Shown piece after piece: positions 32,285 through 44,491 of a DNA stretch of 64,000 bases. Numbering within the stretch: position 1 is the stretch's first letter; each line of letters opens with the position of its first letter. The position numbers and the translations under genes are program-made. This DNA is from Gnetum montanum (Eukaryota > Streptophyta > Gnetopsida > Gnetales > Gnetaceae). The DNA lies in contig MNCI01033545.1 in NCBI GenBank assembly GCA_015680685.1, forward strand, positions 179,746 to 243,745. Reading direction: 5' to 3'. Under the pieces are notes generated by a model that was not told the origin of the DNA, did not search any database, and saw nothing but the letters and a program-made list of their open reading frames with translations.

Positions 32285-33611
32285 ATGTATTTATAGTATT
32301 TTTCAATTGTGTCGATGAGGATGCATTGATGCAGCATACGTGGAAAATTCTTCTTTGAATTTTAGCCCTATGTTTACAAATTTTGAAGTAATCTAAAAGT
32401 CGAATGAGAGCTACAAAGAGGGTCTAGACATGAGGACAACATTGGTGAGGTTTAGTTAGAGGATCAAAAGATTACAATAGCTTAGACATCATGAATAGTG
32501 ATTATTGACATGAAAGGTTATTGAGAAAATTAATCAAAATAAAAAATGAATTTGAATTTGGAAATATAGCTCAATGTTTTAGGCATGTGAAGGTGGTGCA
32601 TGAACTAGATGTCCAAAAGTTATATAAGTGGATCCTCCCCAAAGTAGGCTCATGCCCCCAATACCCTTGTATAACTATTTCATAAGGTTTCCATAGGCAT
32701 GTTGGAAATTAAATATCAATCCAATCTATATGCCACATCCACATAACTATTATCATTGAAATCCTACACTATATTGAAATAAAATTATTAGGTAAACAAT
32801 TGTATATAGTAGTATGATGTGTAATGGAATAAGAAGGAATTTCAGAGAGAGGAACATGAAATGCTTTACCATGTCCAAAATAAGTCCTTGTGTCAAATGT
32901 GATTAAAATGATCATCATACTTATCCATCTAGGTTTTAGACCAAGTCCATACCTTTAACAATGACATTGCATTCCCTCATTCTAAACTCTTAACTATAGG
33001 ACCACCATAACCATATGATAATATCACTACTTATAAAAAGGAAATAATGAAGTAATTTTGATTGATTAATTACTTAAATGTTAAAATTTGAGGAAACTTA
33101 ACCATTGGTTAGAGGGATGCCTTTAAGCATGGATAACATCTTTTCCAACCCCCTATCCAATGCTAGTCCCATAAGAGAAGTACCTTTAGGCATGGGTAAC
33201 ATGTCTTTTCTATCACATAATGAGATAAGTCCAAGAAACCTTTGGGATTTCTAGATGTAGCCTAACTTTATGCATAGGTAACATGTCTTTTTAGTCATAT
33301 AATAAGACTAGTCTAAGAGATCTTGGGATTCCTATAAGTAGCCTACCTTTAGGCATGAGTAACATATCTTTCTGGTGGTACCTTAGGGATAAGTTTTCTT
33401 TTGTGACTTAATTAATTGGTGATTGTGCTTTTATTACTAGAGGACTACATTTAGATAGAGGAAACATGTTTTTCCAGTGACATGGCAAGGTAACACTTAT
33501 TCAATAACATGCTTCCATCAAATTTAAAACATGAATAATGACATCAATGAATGAAGTAGTAAGATCCATAGAGGAACTGCAAGGGATCAACAAGTCCCCT
33601 TGATGGCACAT
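32285..33611 (-). mobile_element. ATH2: remnant of an ATH4-like 3' region
   Basis: Read on the minus strand it is colinear with the 3' UTR of ATH4: ATCAAGGGGACTTGTTGAT (33590; ATH4 41355), CCCATGCCTAAAGGTA (33200; ATH4 41530) and CTTTGGGGAGGATCCACTT (32640; ATH4 42075). A TATAAATA (rc of 32288-32295) with a leader resembling that at 25904 in ATH1 follows. No gag, pol or LTR is preserved. ATH3's LTR abuts it at 33612. Confidence 0.6.
33115..33480 (-). repeat. degenerate repeat of the CATGCCTAAAGG motif
   Basis: Five diverged copies, 65-110 bp apart, of plus-strand CTTTAGGCATGGGTAACATG (near 33120, 33185, 33265, 33342, 33450). Other Athila-like copies have one such motif (25110, 41535), so it has been locally amplified here. 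Confidence 0.6.
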
Positions 33612-34431
33612 TGATGAGCATTGAGTATCCCCTATGCCCAACCATATGATTCACAAGCATGCACATGTGATCTAGTCGAATTCCATGGAATAATGTGCTA
33701 ATAGTATTCTAGATAATTAAGCATTACGTTACTGGTTGTCTTCCTAATCATCACTTATGTGAGCTTAATCAGTATGATTAAGTGTAATTGAGACATAAGA
33801 TGTCTTTATTTTTTATTATTAAGATATTAAAATAATAAAGTAATTAAAATATTAATTTCTAACTATCTAATTAAGAGAAGCATAAAGCATTTGTTTCCAC
33901 TTTTTGTATCCATCATTAATCTATATTAACGTTGCTAGATTATCAAGTGTCTACTACTAGGCATACCCAATATCCACTAACGGGATTACCAAATGTTAAT
34001 GTGTTATGCTTGAAGTGATCATACTCATAGTGTTACAAAATAAAATATTAAATTTTTAAGTGCTAGAAAGTAAAGTGCATTAAGAGTAAAATGCTAAAAA
34101 TAAACTAAGTGTTATTCCAGGTGTTGAATGGAAGAAATTAATCTCAATTTTATTGTCATCATGCAAAAGTATCCAAGTATATCATGCACTCGAATAAAAT
34201 TATATACAATTAACTCAATCCATGTTGCAGGCACTCAAAGAAAAATTTGGCTAAGTCTTATGGAAGAAAACTATAGTCTAGCTAGTAGAATAACAAAAGA
34301 TGCTCTAAATGCATATGATGTATGTATTTATACAGGTTCAAGGTGGAAAGGCATTGATGCATATGTATTAATGTATAGAGGTTGCATCGATGCATGCTTG
34401 TCAATGTAGTGAAATAAAAGACTATTCATCA
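33612..34431 (-). repeat. ATH3 3' LTR (820 bp)
   Basis: In plus coordinates starts TGATGAGCATTGAGTATCCC and ends ATTCATCA. The minus-strand TATAAATA is at 34325-34332 and the U3 palindrome GCATCGATGC at 34384-34393, as in ATH1. A decayed polypurine tract (rc of TACCATTATGATTAAC) follows at 34432. The internal region lies to the right. Confidence 0.8.
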
Positions 34432-34679
34432 TACCATTATGATTAACTAAAAAATTCATCCTTGAGTGAACAAAAATGGGAGAGAGTTATTTACAAAATT
34501 TAGAAAGTATGTGATTGATATTAGACTGACCAATGATGAAAACACACAACTTTGAGTGTTACATTACAAAATGTTTAAGTATTTATAAGGAGGGGAAACA
34601 AAATTGGACACTAGATAAAAGTTTAGTAGCCATTGGCCATATAAAATTGAGTACGATGAAGTCATCACACCGTGCCTTC

Positions 34680-36600
34680 AAGTGGAGGCTCTTATGGGTT
34701 AGATGATCCTTCAACCTATTTTGGTCCTACTAGTGCTCTAGGTTGCCCTACTACTACTACTACTTCTTCAAAAAACTTAAATACATCTAATAGTACCTTC
34801 ATTTTTTCTTCCTTACTTTGTAGATCATTGATGATCTAGATAGCATTACCTAGATTGGCTGGCATTGGTAGATCCCACAAACATGGCATTGTAGGAAACA
34901 TATTCTTCATATTCACAAACTAGGCTATGAAATGTTTATGTTTAATGTTGAACATAGGGGCAAGGTTTTGTAGTTCCTGGTGATCATTCATTCTTCTCAC
35001 TAGGTTCTTAGTAACTAATTGTTAGTCTTTAAACTTTTTCTTAATAATCTTAAGCTCTATATTAGCTACCTTCAATTTTTGTTTTGTTTTCTTGTGGAGC
35101 TTGGACTCCACTTCATAGAGAAGGTAGGATCTAGCCACTTGCTTCTTCAAATATGATCTTGGTCTTCCTATGGTCAGCGAAGCCAAGTTTTCATAACAGA
35201 GGGTTGGCTAACTTCATATATTTTGTCATCTCTTCAATTTGCAACTCCTTTAGGTGGATTTTTTTCTTAGTTGAAAGAATTGAGTTCATAAAAAAGGCCA
35301 CACATACATCATCTCTTTGTTGGAGTTTCTAGAGGGCTTCATCCACCTTTACCTTTACTAGCTTTATTTCCTTTTCATTGATCTTTTTCAACATTTTGAC
35401 TTAGTCACTATAATTGTTTTGCATCTTTTCATACTTGAAGACTTCATTTTTCCATGCAGAGATCTCTATGGAAACTTTTTGGAAATGGGCATAGACTTCC
35501 TTTATTAAGAGATTTTTATTTTTTGTGGCTAACCTCCTAATATCCTAGTTTATATTGGCATGTTGTTCCTGCTACTAATGGATGTATTCTAGCAACTACT
35601 CTTTCTGCTCGTCAACTTTCCATAAGTGCTAGTTCTCTTAGATCAGAGTTAAATGTTCCTTATGCATATCTTGAAGGTCATAACTGGTAGAATTCATGAT
35701 TTCTTTAGACAATGATGCATTGAGGATAATCATTTCTTTGGTATTCTTGACCTCTAGAAGTATTTGTTGAAGCTATTGGAAAGCTTCATCTCTAATAAGC
35801 TTTGGTAGAAGAATGGATGGATCCAACAAGTGAGCTTTTAATTTTGCTACGAACCATTGATTATTGGTGGTATCTTGGGTGATTAAGAACTTTCTCCTTA
35901 TCTCCAGTAGTTATAACTAGATTACTAAAATTTCTTTTAGAAGATCAAAGATCTTTGGAATTAGTTGCCCAATCCCCACTAGTTGTTCCAACATCTTCTC
36001 ATGTTGTGCTATGCTCATTCCCTTACTTCTAGCTCTTGAAAATGTTTGAATGTTCTTCATTATAGTAATATTAGAAGCAAAGGTTACATGAGCACTCAAA
36101 GCCTCTTCAATTCTATTTTTCACCAGCTCCACTGCTAGCTCTAGGTCCTTATGTGGTATGACCAAGATTGTTATATCTTTCTCTTTCTCTAGCATGATAG
36201 AGGAAGTTGTTGTGTTCCTAGAGCTTTTAGGAATGATTGTTCTAGAATAGAAACAATGATCTCTTAGGCATTCAAATTGACAAGAATAAGATCCTGGTAT
36301 CTTCATGCAAAGCATAAGTGGACTAGGTCGTTCGCCAACCAGCTAATGATCCATTCAACCTCATTAATATGGCTCATGTCTAGATGTATACTAAAGACTT
36401 ACCACCACCTTTGAAATTTTATTGTTGTAACTACTATTCCCTAAGCCTTCCTAGGTGTTTTGCAATTGTTGCCATTTTAGCTATTATTTCTTGTGCTAGT
36501 GGTGGTAGTGGAGGTGGCACTTCCACTTGGAACTTGGTAGGAGCTTTGTCTTTCATCATCTTCTACCATGATAGGGTAAGAGCCCTATAGACTACATCAT
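34680..36600 (-). pseudogene. accessory coiled-coil protein gene of ATH3
   Basis: Minus-strand homologue of the ATH1 accessory gene. The best open part is 36315-35917 (SIAQHEKMLEQLVGIGQLIP). Downstream come RRLATKNKNLLIKEVY with an ISAWKNEVFKYEKMQ block, a Lys/Glu-rich coiled-coil stretch, KELQIEEMTKYMKL, and a carboxy block MPCLWDLPMPANLG with SKEEKMKVLLDVF near 34790-34880, the same order as in ATH1. Upstream, near 36560, MVEDDERQ parallels MSKEEE of ATH1. Many stops. The ORF ends about 250 bp before the 3' LTR, again as in ATH1. Function unknown; no membrane segments seen. Confidence 0.6.
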
Positions 36601-37985
36601 TTGAGTAGTGAGCTATTCCTTACCTTTTGCAGAGTTTTCTCATAAGGTAAGGATGTTGGACTAGGGTTATGTTTTATGTATAAATTTGGTATTTATGCAT
36701 TTGAATTGTAGCATTGTGTTGTTTGATGCTTAAACATGATTTTAGCATTTGGATGTGTGGTGTGTTTTATATGGATCTCATCCATATTAATGGATTTTAA
36801 GTTGTAGTTCTAGTGTATTTGTTATGTATGTTGGAAGTCGAGGGTAATAATTGAGGAGGAATAAAAGAAATAAACTTATAAAAATGTTTAGTTAAAAAAA
36901 AAGTAAAAATAGAATTTGGTTTTGCACATGACATGAATGAGACACATAAGTAGTAAATGTACTTTAAATGAAGTGCATTTGTTTTGTACATGGTGATTAA
37001 CTATTATGTTTTTAATTCTGCCAACAAAAAGAAATCACACCACCTCCCACACCCTTTATCCATAGATTTAGGATTCTATTTCTTTTTCTTTTTGTTTCAT
37101 GCAAATAGAAATGAAGTTAAAGTCTATTCTTCCTCATTTTTTTTCTATTTTCTCCCTTTTCAATACTTTATTTGGATTTAGTGTTGTGGATAGAGTTAGG
37201 CTTGGATTTGGAATTGTTGTGATTGTATCAAAGTGGGTGCAAAACCTTTTTTTGGAGTGAAATAGAGTTTTATTGGATTTCTAAGGATTTTATGTTTATT
37301 TCAAACTTTCTACTTCAAAAAATTTAATTGGTAGGTTTTCTTTACCATTTTCCATGTATTTTATGCCAGATTAGTGTATATAATCATGTGATGTAGGCAT
37401 GTGTAGTGAATAGTCTAAAGAATGATTTTGGAGAAATTGCTTTGTAGATTTTCTGAAATTTATAGTTTGGTTTGTGGATTATTTATGAATAGATATGTAA
37501 TAATTGAAATGATGTGGACTTTTCAAATATTAGATGTGATGTTGATGGGACTAGCATGGCTTTAATAATATATTTTATGGATATGTTTTTGTGTGAGTAT
37601 TTCTAGGAGTTTCTATTATCACTAGAGGTAATTAGATATTATTATTTAATATTTTATTGATTAAATTTTGAACACATATAACTATGTCTTTAAAAGTTCG
37701 ATTGAGGTAAAATTGATGTTGTTGGGATCATCTTTTAACGTATTTTTTAATCATGGAAGTTTTGCTCTTTTGGAATCTATGGTTTTGGAGGTTACAATAG
37801 TGGTCATTTTTATGAAATTATATGTAGATCAAGGAGTATTTTTGTGGAAAGAATATTTGTCATGTCATGCTATGGGATCATCTTTATGGAAAGAGTGTGA
37901 CTATTAGCTGTAGATATTTATTGTCATGTTATGGTTATTTTGGAGATGTTATGCTTGTAATATGTGATGGCTTAAGCTAGCTTGT
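36601..37985. other. unassigned AT-rich sequence left of ATH4
   Basis: Strongly AT-rich. A 79-codon frame (37668-37907) contains hydrophobic stretches but no motif I know. Could be the 5' side of ATH3. It is the sequence into which ATH4 inserted. Confidence 0.4.
37981..37985 (+). repeat. ATH4 target-site duplication, left copy
   Basis: CTTGT directly before the 5' LTR; the identical 5 bp follow the 3' LTR at 43865-43869. Five bp is normal for Ty3/gypsy integrases. Confidence 0.9.
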
Positions 37986-38812
37986 TGATGAACCATGATT
38001 TGTCAGGCTCCAATATTAGACCCTCGATATCGAGTACGCGATATCATAGCCTCATTAGGGATATCAGGTACATGATATTTTGGTTCCTGTGTGAGCCTAT
38101 AAATACACAATTGGGCACATGGAAAAGTCATAAAAAAAGTAGTGTTAGAGTAGGATCTTTTTGTCAGTTTTAATTCATCTCAACCCTTTCCCCAGTGCAT
38201 GCCTGCAGTGTGATGATTGTAATTGTATGGAACCTTTATTTGAGTGTGATGTACTTGGACATGCACATGATTGGCAATAAAGATCGAGACTACTTCATCA
38301 TTGCAGCGTTCACTTATTTTAATCATTATTTATTGCTTTCTTAATATCTCTTTACCTTCCTCTCCTATCCCTTTTATTAAACATAGAATGAGTATAACTT
38401 AATCACAAGCAATTAAGTGTGAATACTTGGTATCCCAGTAGCATACCTAAGACATGCACTTGGTAATCCCAATAGTAGTACACGAGGTCCAAGATGTGTA
38501 CGGATGATTAAGGGATGGATGCTTATCGCACTTAGGCTAGGTTAGACTCTCTTCACCCTTTCCCTATTAGCTTAAACAAAGTTATTTCCATTGTCCCTAG
38601 GAGTAGCACTAGTTAGGACCATATCATACACCTCACTTTGGACTAAACCATATGTGACAAAGCAAATACTAGTCTAGGTAGGAAGACAACGAACTACGAT
38701 CAACATGTAACAATCTAAATACCACAACTAGTCTATCTGCAGAGTTTGACCAGATCATGTGTGAACGCATGTATTCGTATGGTTGAGTGTAGGGGTACCT
38801 CACCACTCATCA
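37986..38812 (+). repeat. ATH4 5' LTR (827 bp)
   Basis: TGATGAACCA...ACTCATCA. U3 contains a GATATC cluster (38024-38080) directly before TATAAATA (38098-38105). Compared with the 3' LTR it is 18 bp shorter, 14 bp of this within the GATATC cluster. Confidence 0.93.
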
Positions 38813-38813
38813 T

Positions 38814-38831
38814 TGGTGCCATTTCTGAGGA
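38814..38831 (+). other. ATH4 primer-binding site
   Basis: TGGTGCCATTTCTGAGGA starts one base after the LTR. It resembles the complement of a plant tRNA-Asp 3' end (TGGCGCCGTTGCCGGGGA), matching 13 of 18 positions. The same site in ATH5 matches 16 of 18. Confidence 0.7.
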
Positions 38832-38959
38832 CGGTGCTAGTTATTTAGATTAGTTACATCATACAAGATCGTTGTAACAAAGTATTAACGATATATCTTT
38901 TAGAAGGAAATAATTGCAAATAAGTCACACACAATTTCATAACACTGTCTCTCTCACAA

Positions 38960-40860
38960 GACTATGATAATGCAACAACTAGTAAGGAAATTCATTAGAG
39001 AACCAACGAATTATATGATGATGAAAATGAAGTTTGGAGTACTCAATCTGATGTAGGAGTCTCCTATGTACATAAACAAAGACAACATCATCCCAACTTA
39101 CAAACTCATAATCTACCTAGTGACGATGAACCCCTACTAGTCACTAAGAGCTTAATGCATATACAAGAGGCTATTCGAATATCCCACAGGCATCGTAAAG
39201 AAAGCCGTCTACCCAGGCTTGATTTAAAAAAACTTTTCCAAATTTTCAAGAGGCTATGATTTCGATCCACAACATCATTTACAAGCCTTCTATGATGCCT
39301 GTGTATGGAACAATATTGAAAATGGGTGGCAAAAACTTAATCTCTTTCCTATGATACTTGTTGGTCAGGAAAAAGTATGGTACAGGTCCTTAAGACCAAA
39401 ATCAATTTAACATTGGCCAACAATGGTAGAACTCTTTAATGAAAGATATCAAACCTATGCAAGAGTGTCAATCTTGAGGAGACAAATCCAAGGATGGAAA
39501 CAAGCACAACATGAACTCTTACACATGGCCATAGAAAGATATTATGCATTATTAAATAATTGAACAAGCCATGGATTCTCCGAGGAAAGGCTAATATACC
39601 ACATCATTGATGGGCTTCGTAATGAAACAAGGGAGATCCTAGGGATGTATGCCCAAGGTCAACTATACGAGCTATGAACCCATCAATTCCAAGAGCTTAT
39701 TAAGTGGGTAGCATAAGAAGAAGGAGAAATGGCTAAATGGGCGACTATTGAAAGCAATCAATGGGACCAAAATCTTGAATTAGCAAAGGTCCATGATCAT
39801 GAAGAGGAGAAATCAACTCACTTCAAGGAGGTGGAATCATCTTTGCCAATACTACAATCACTAGATGAAATTGAGGCAAAGATCAATAAGATGATGGAAT
39901 GGATGCATGAACAATGTGGAGAATATACCAACACTATTAGAGGTAGAATCATGATGAACCAAGAAGCAGGATAGAACACCCTTAGACAATCAGAAAGAAG
40001 GGTTGAAGAGAATAAGAACTCAACATGTATCAATGTAACATTTTCTTGTATGATCACCCCAAAGGTCAATGCCCAATCATGTCACATTTACATGAGCATT
40101 GGAGAAGAATGCTACATCCAGAGTTCGTACAAAAATATTGTGTTCAATCATAGTGGCAAAAATCCCAGTCATGGGGGAGGCCATCCTCAAATTGGTCACA
40201 CCCTTCATATCATCCGAACTTAAGTGCTTATCAGGTTCAACATCCTATTTCCCCAATCGAGTCAAGATCTTTTATCTCACCACATTTTTATTATTCTTCC
40301 AAGTACTATCAGCCCGTATCCTTTCCGATAAGATCACCACCTCATGTGCCTTACACTTCTCCTCACCCTCAATATTCTCATCCTTCACCTCCTTCTATAT
40401 TGCCACCAATTGTACCCAAGGGTTTTGTACCACAACACCAACCCATGAACATTACTTGTGCTGCTATGGTCAACAGTATTGGAGGTCCTCCACAACATCA
40501 AAAGTGTCCTTTCTTGAGGAATGACCAAAGAAAGAGATAGCATAGTTCCGAGAACACTACATCCTCCAACTCAGCACAAGTTCAACACTGTGGTGCATCT
40601 TTCTCCTAGAACTTAATGCCTCGTGTTACCTTATCAGGGCCACCAATCGATACTCCAACAACCATGCGACCCAATGAATATTGCCACGTAAGGAGACATA
40701 TCGATCCTTGCATACCATCTTACGATCATGGGTGCCATAGTGGGTCAACTCCTTATCACATGACCACATCTTATAATTTGCCCCACTATGCCTACTACAA
40801 TCAAGTGTGTGAACCCCAATTTGGGTATATTCCTACCACCACCTCAAAAGACACCTAGTG
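38960..40860 (+). pseudogene. gag: gag of ATH4
   Basis: The amino part (about 38965-39230) includes DYDNATTSKEIH and DDEPLLVTKSLMHIQEAI. A frameshift near 39240 leads into the gag core: HHLQAFYDACVWNN, GWQKLNLFPM, WYRSLRPKSI, FNERYQTYARVSILRRQIQG and YHIIDGLRNETREILG, which matches ATH5 (62524-62100). Further on are MAKWATIESNQWDQN (39729-39974) and YDHPKGQCPIMSHL, the remains of a zinc knuckle with one Cys lost. The tail to about 40860 is Pro/Ser-rich. Gag would form the particle shell and package RNA. Stops and frameshifts make it non-functional. Confidence 0.8.
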
Positions 40861-42415
40861 GTTTGGATATGATTAATCCCCAACATTTCCAACATGCATG
40901 GATCCACATTTTTCATTTATTAATTCTAGCCATGCTCAACTGTTTAGTTATGGGGGATATCCCCCATTTTAACAAATAGAATTAATAAATGTTTTTTTCC
41001 CTTTCTTTAATTTTACAAATTTTTTTCAGTTTTTCACCTTTCAATTTGTTGTTTTATTTCTTTTATTTGTTATTTCTTATTTGTTCTTTTGTCTTTTTAT
41101 CTTTTTATGAGTAATCTCATCTATGAATAAAACACTCATGTGACTCATTAGTTGAGGTGTTGTTCTATGCTATCAAGTCTCAGGTAACTAATTATTTGGA
41201 CAGCAAGCCCACCACATCCATCCAACCATTCTATTAATAAGAGGTTCTACTATGGGTATGATGATATTCTTGTCATCATGAAAACTTAAAAGTAATTTTG
41301 TGCTCATTATGCCCAGAGCGAAGAATGATGAACTAAGAAGGAATGACCAAGGTGTGCTATCAAGGGGACTTGTGGATTCTCTTGGTGACATCCATAGGAG
41401 TTATCATGCAGCCTGGTTGTACCAAGATCCTTTTAGATATAAAGAAAAATGGGAGTAAGAGTAATAAAGGAACTCAATAAAGAAACCCAATGCTATTCTA
41501 GGGGGACCCACTGGAAAGACATGCACCCATGCCTAAAGGTAGGCAACTTCTCTGGATTATGCATCAGAAAAAAAGAAGAAGAAGAAGAGTGTGCCAAAGC
41601 TGCCAGACAAGAATAAACAAAAAGATTAAGAAAAATGTGCTGCAAAGAAATTTCAAATCACTCCTCCCTTGAATGAAATTCCAAGTGATTGTACGCCTTG
41701 TTGTCATGATCCTCTTATGAATGTCCATCATGGGATGAAACAATGTGATGTCACTGATTGGAGGAATGGACTTGGTCTTGATTTTGGAGTGATGGGTTAA
41801 TGACACATTAAGCATGTCCTACACTCAAGATTCATTATTCCTTGGGTCAGTTACCTCATGTCCCAATCTCTACAATCCCTTCTACAATTCACCTCATCTC
41901 ATTGTTTATGTATTTGTGACTCATGTCTTGTGTAGCATTGAATTCATACCTCATCACAGTGGTATCTACATGTGTGTATTTTTTGAAACTAGTGTGGATT
42001 ACATTTAACCCTTTTAGTGCCTATGAACATTTTCAGGTGTGGTTACGTAAGGGCATCATAGATAGGAACCTGCTTTGGGGAGGATCCACTTGCGAAACTT
42101 TTGTAATTTACACTTATTACACATCATCATCACATCATTTTATACCCTCTGAGTACTTCATTGCCAAATCTATTCTTTCCTTTGTCATCATTTTATCAAA
42201 CGTTCCTCAAAACCATTACATGTCCTTTTATGTGTCACCTAAACAAATTAGGTCCGAGATTAAGCTTTAAGGGCAACTTCCTTGAAAAAATTTCTAACTC
42301 TAAAATCACACTAAGCAAAGAATTCAACATTTATTAAAGGAAATGAGTAAGGTATGAAATAATTTAACTTCTTTCAATAACCTTACTAACAATTGATCTG
42401 TGTGATTATAAACAG
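40861..42415 (+). other. ATH4 non-coding region replacing pol
   Basis: No RT, RNase H or integrase similarity. AT-rich from 40975 to 41140, then 3' UTR sequence shared with ATH2 and ATH1. The right end (42280-42415) looks like the end of an intron, closing with CTGTGTGATTATAAACAG. Confidence 0.65.
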
Positions 42416-42910
42416 CCCCTAAAAGAGGACAACAAGGAGGACATTCTCAAGGTGCAACTGAATGTCCAAGGGGAGGCAAAGGCCAAAGAACTCATGCAGA
42501 ACATGCAAAGTAGGAGGCACAATCATTTAGCATCCATCAGGGAACTCCTGTCACTACACAATATGGCCAAGAAAAAGGTGGAGAGGTTAGGGCCTGAGCC
42601 TATGAAGAGAAACGACGGCTATTTGTGGCATGGCATGTCAAGGCCAATCAAGTGTTCTTGTAGCTATCGTGTCCATGGAAAGTGCCGACTCCATCAAACA
42701 TTGGAACATCAGCATGGACAACTCATAATCCTTGGACATCAGCTAGGCACTTCTTTAATGGTATCAATCTTAGAAACCTGGAGTGCAGGACAAAGGAAAG
42801 GCACCTATGGAGGAGCCACCACCACCGGGAACCACATGAGTTCCAATAAATTTTGTAATTCTATGTCTGTGTCCCAATTTTATTTTGTTCAATCCCACAC
42901 TATGGCATGA
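42416..42910 (+). pseudogene. 3'-terminal exon ORF of ATH4, unknown protein
   Basis: An uninterrupted frame of 165 codons starts exactly at an acceptor-like AAACAG and ends with TGA, about 110 bp before the 3' LTR. It begins PLKEDNKEDILKVQLN, has a Lys/Arg-rich, probably helical first half, then a Cys/His-rich part (KCSCSYRVHGKCRLHQ) and a Gly/Thr-rich end. No known domain recognised. It takes the place of the 80-codon ORF of ATH6 and the long accessory gene of ATH1. No good ATG begins it, which supports use as a spliced exon rather than a separate gene. Being open, it may be less decayed than gag. Confidence 0.45.
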
Positions 42911-43019
42911 ATAAATTCCTAGTTAGTCAATAATCCTAAACCTATCCACTTTGTAATCAATGGGGCTTGTTCTCAGTTTTTTTGACTCAAGGATGAGTTT
43001 TCATTTAGTCATGGGGGTA

Positions 43020-43864
43020 TGATGAACCATGATTTGTTAGGCTCTGATATTGGATCCTCGATATCGGACCTTCAATATCAGGTACACGATATCATAGCCT
43101 CACTAGCGATATCAAGTACATGATATCGTGGTTCCTGTGTGAGCCTATAAATACATAATTGGGCGCATGGGAAAGTTATAAAAAAATTAAGGTTAGAGTA
43201 GGATCTTTTTGTCAGTTTTAGTTCATCTCAACCCTTTCCCCAATGCATGCCTGCAGTGTGATAATTGTAATTGTATGGAACCTTTATTTGAGTGTGATGT
43301 ACTTGGACATGCACATGATTGGCAATAAAGATCGAGACTACTTCATCATTGCAGCATTCACTTAGTTTAATTATTATTTATTTCTTTCTTACTTAATATC
43401 TCTTTACCTTCCTCTCCTATCCCTATTATTAAACATAAAATGAGTACAACTTAATCATGAGCAATTAAGTGTGACTACTTGGTATCCTAGTAGCGTACCT
43501 AGGACATGTGCTTGGTAATCCCAGCAGTAGTACATGAGGTCCAAGATGTGTACGAATGATTAAGGGATAGATGCTCATCGCACTTAGGCTAGCTTAGACT
43601 ATCTTCACCCTTTTCCTATTAGCTTAAACAAAGTTATTTCCATTATCCCTAGGAGTAGCACTAGTTAGGACCACATCATACACCTCACTTTGGACTAAAC
43701 CATACGTGACAAAGCAAATACTAGTCCAGGTGCGAAGACAGTGAACTACGATCAATGTGTAACAATTTAAATACCATAACTAGTTCATCTACAGAGTTCG
43801 ACTAGATCGTGTGTGAACGCTCGTATTTGTATGGTCGAGTGTAGGGGTACCTCGTCACTCATCA
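43020..43864 (+). repeat. ATH4 3' LTR (845 bp)
   Basis: TGATGAACCA...ACTCATCA with TATAAATA near 43147. Differences from the 5' LTR are mainly C/T and G/A changes, as expected after CpG methylation, plus the length change in the GATATC cluster (about 43062-43095). Confidence 0.93.
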
Positions 43865-44491
43865 CTTGTATTGGGTCATGTTTTCTCAATGACGCTTGTA
43901 ATGGTTGTTGGTAGGTAGTGCTAGCATAAGGGTGAGGACTAGTTGATGATAAGGCACCTTGGAGGTAGTTATGAATTGACTGACACTATGATGTATCAAT
44001 GAGGCTCTTGTCTTAGGTCTCATTCTGAGAGTAGGAGAGCATAGGTATGATCATCCCTATGGCTAGTACATGACATAAGTGAGTATATCCCTCTAGCTAG
44101 TCCTCCATAATGCTAGTAGTTTTGGATCACAAATTGACGAACCCTAGCATTGGTTGAGTAAATAAAAGACTAACAAAAGACTTGCAAGTAAGTGATAGAT
44201 TGTCAGTACTCATGGCAACATTTCACATGCTACACTAAATGTGGATATGCTAGCAACCACATGGGTAATGTGTATACATTGGTATGGTGACTACATGGGT
44301 AATTTGTATATGTTGATATGGTGACAACATGGGGTATGTGTATATGTTGGTATAGTGACCACATGAGTTATGTGTAGATGTTGGTATCATTTTGTAAGTC
44401 ATAGTAATCGTAATATATCTTGAGATTAATTTATGAATGTATGGTCTATGTGATGTTTGATGATATGATATGGATACAAATGCATGGGCAT
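43865..44491. other. unassigned sequence between ATH4 and ATH5
   Basis: Starts with the right CTTGT duplication of ATH4. No gene seen. Contains the 34-bp tandem repeat at 44255-44390. The last five bases (GGCAT, 44487-44491) are the expected left target-site copy for ATH5; its partner lies outside the window. Confidence 0.5.
44255..44390 (+). repeat. 34-bp tandem repeat, four copies
   Basis: Copies start at 44255, 44289, 44323 and 44357, each 34 bp, consensus GACCACATGGGTWATGTGTA plus TATGTTGGTATGGT. It is not part of either flanking element's conserved structure. Confidence 0.9.

Larger units (their letters stand above)
37986..43864 (+). mobile_element. ATH4: complete gag-only LTR element with target-site duplication
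   Basis: Two LTRs (37986-38812 and 43020-43864), a primer-binding site, a gag gene, a long non-coding region, a polypurine tract (ATGGGGGTA, 43011-43019), and flanking CTTGT at 37981-37985 and 43865-43869. No protease, RT, RNase H or integrase is present between 40860 and 43019. This is the layout of a non-autonomous TR-GAG-type element that would rely on enzymes from relatives such as ATH5 or ATH6. Gag is broken, so it is now inactive. Confidence 0.92.

Noticed and set aside
40099-40524. 141-codon frame as a membrane protein
   Set aside because: It is an alternative frame of the Pro/Ser-rich gag tail of ATH4.
42416-42910. Terminal ORF of ATH4 as an env gene
   Set aside because: No signal peptide, cleavage site or transmembrane segment is visible.
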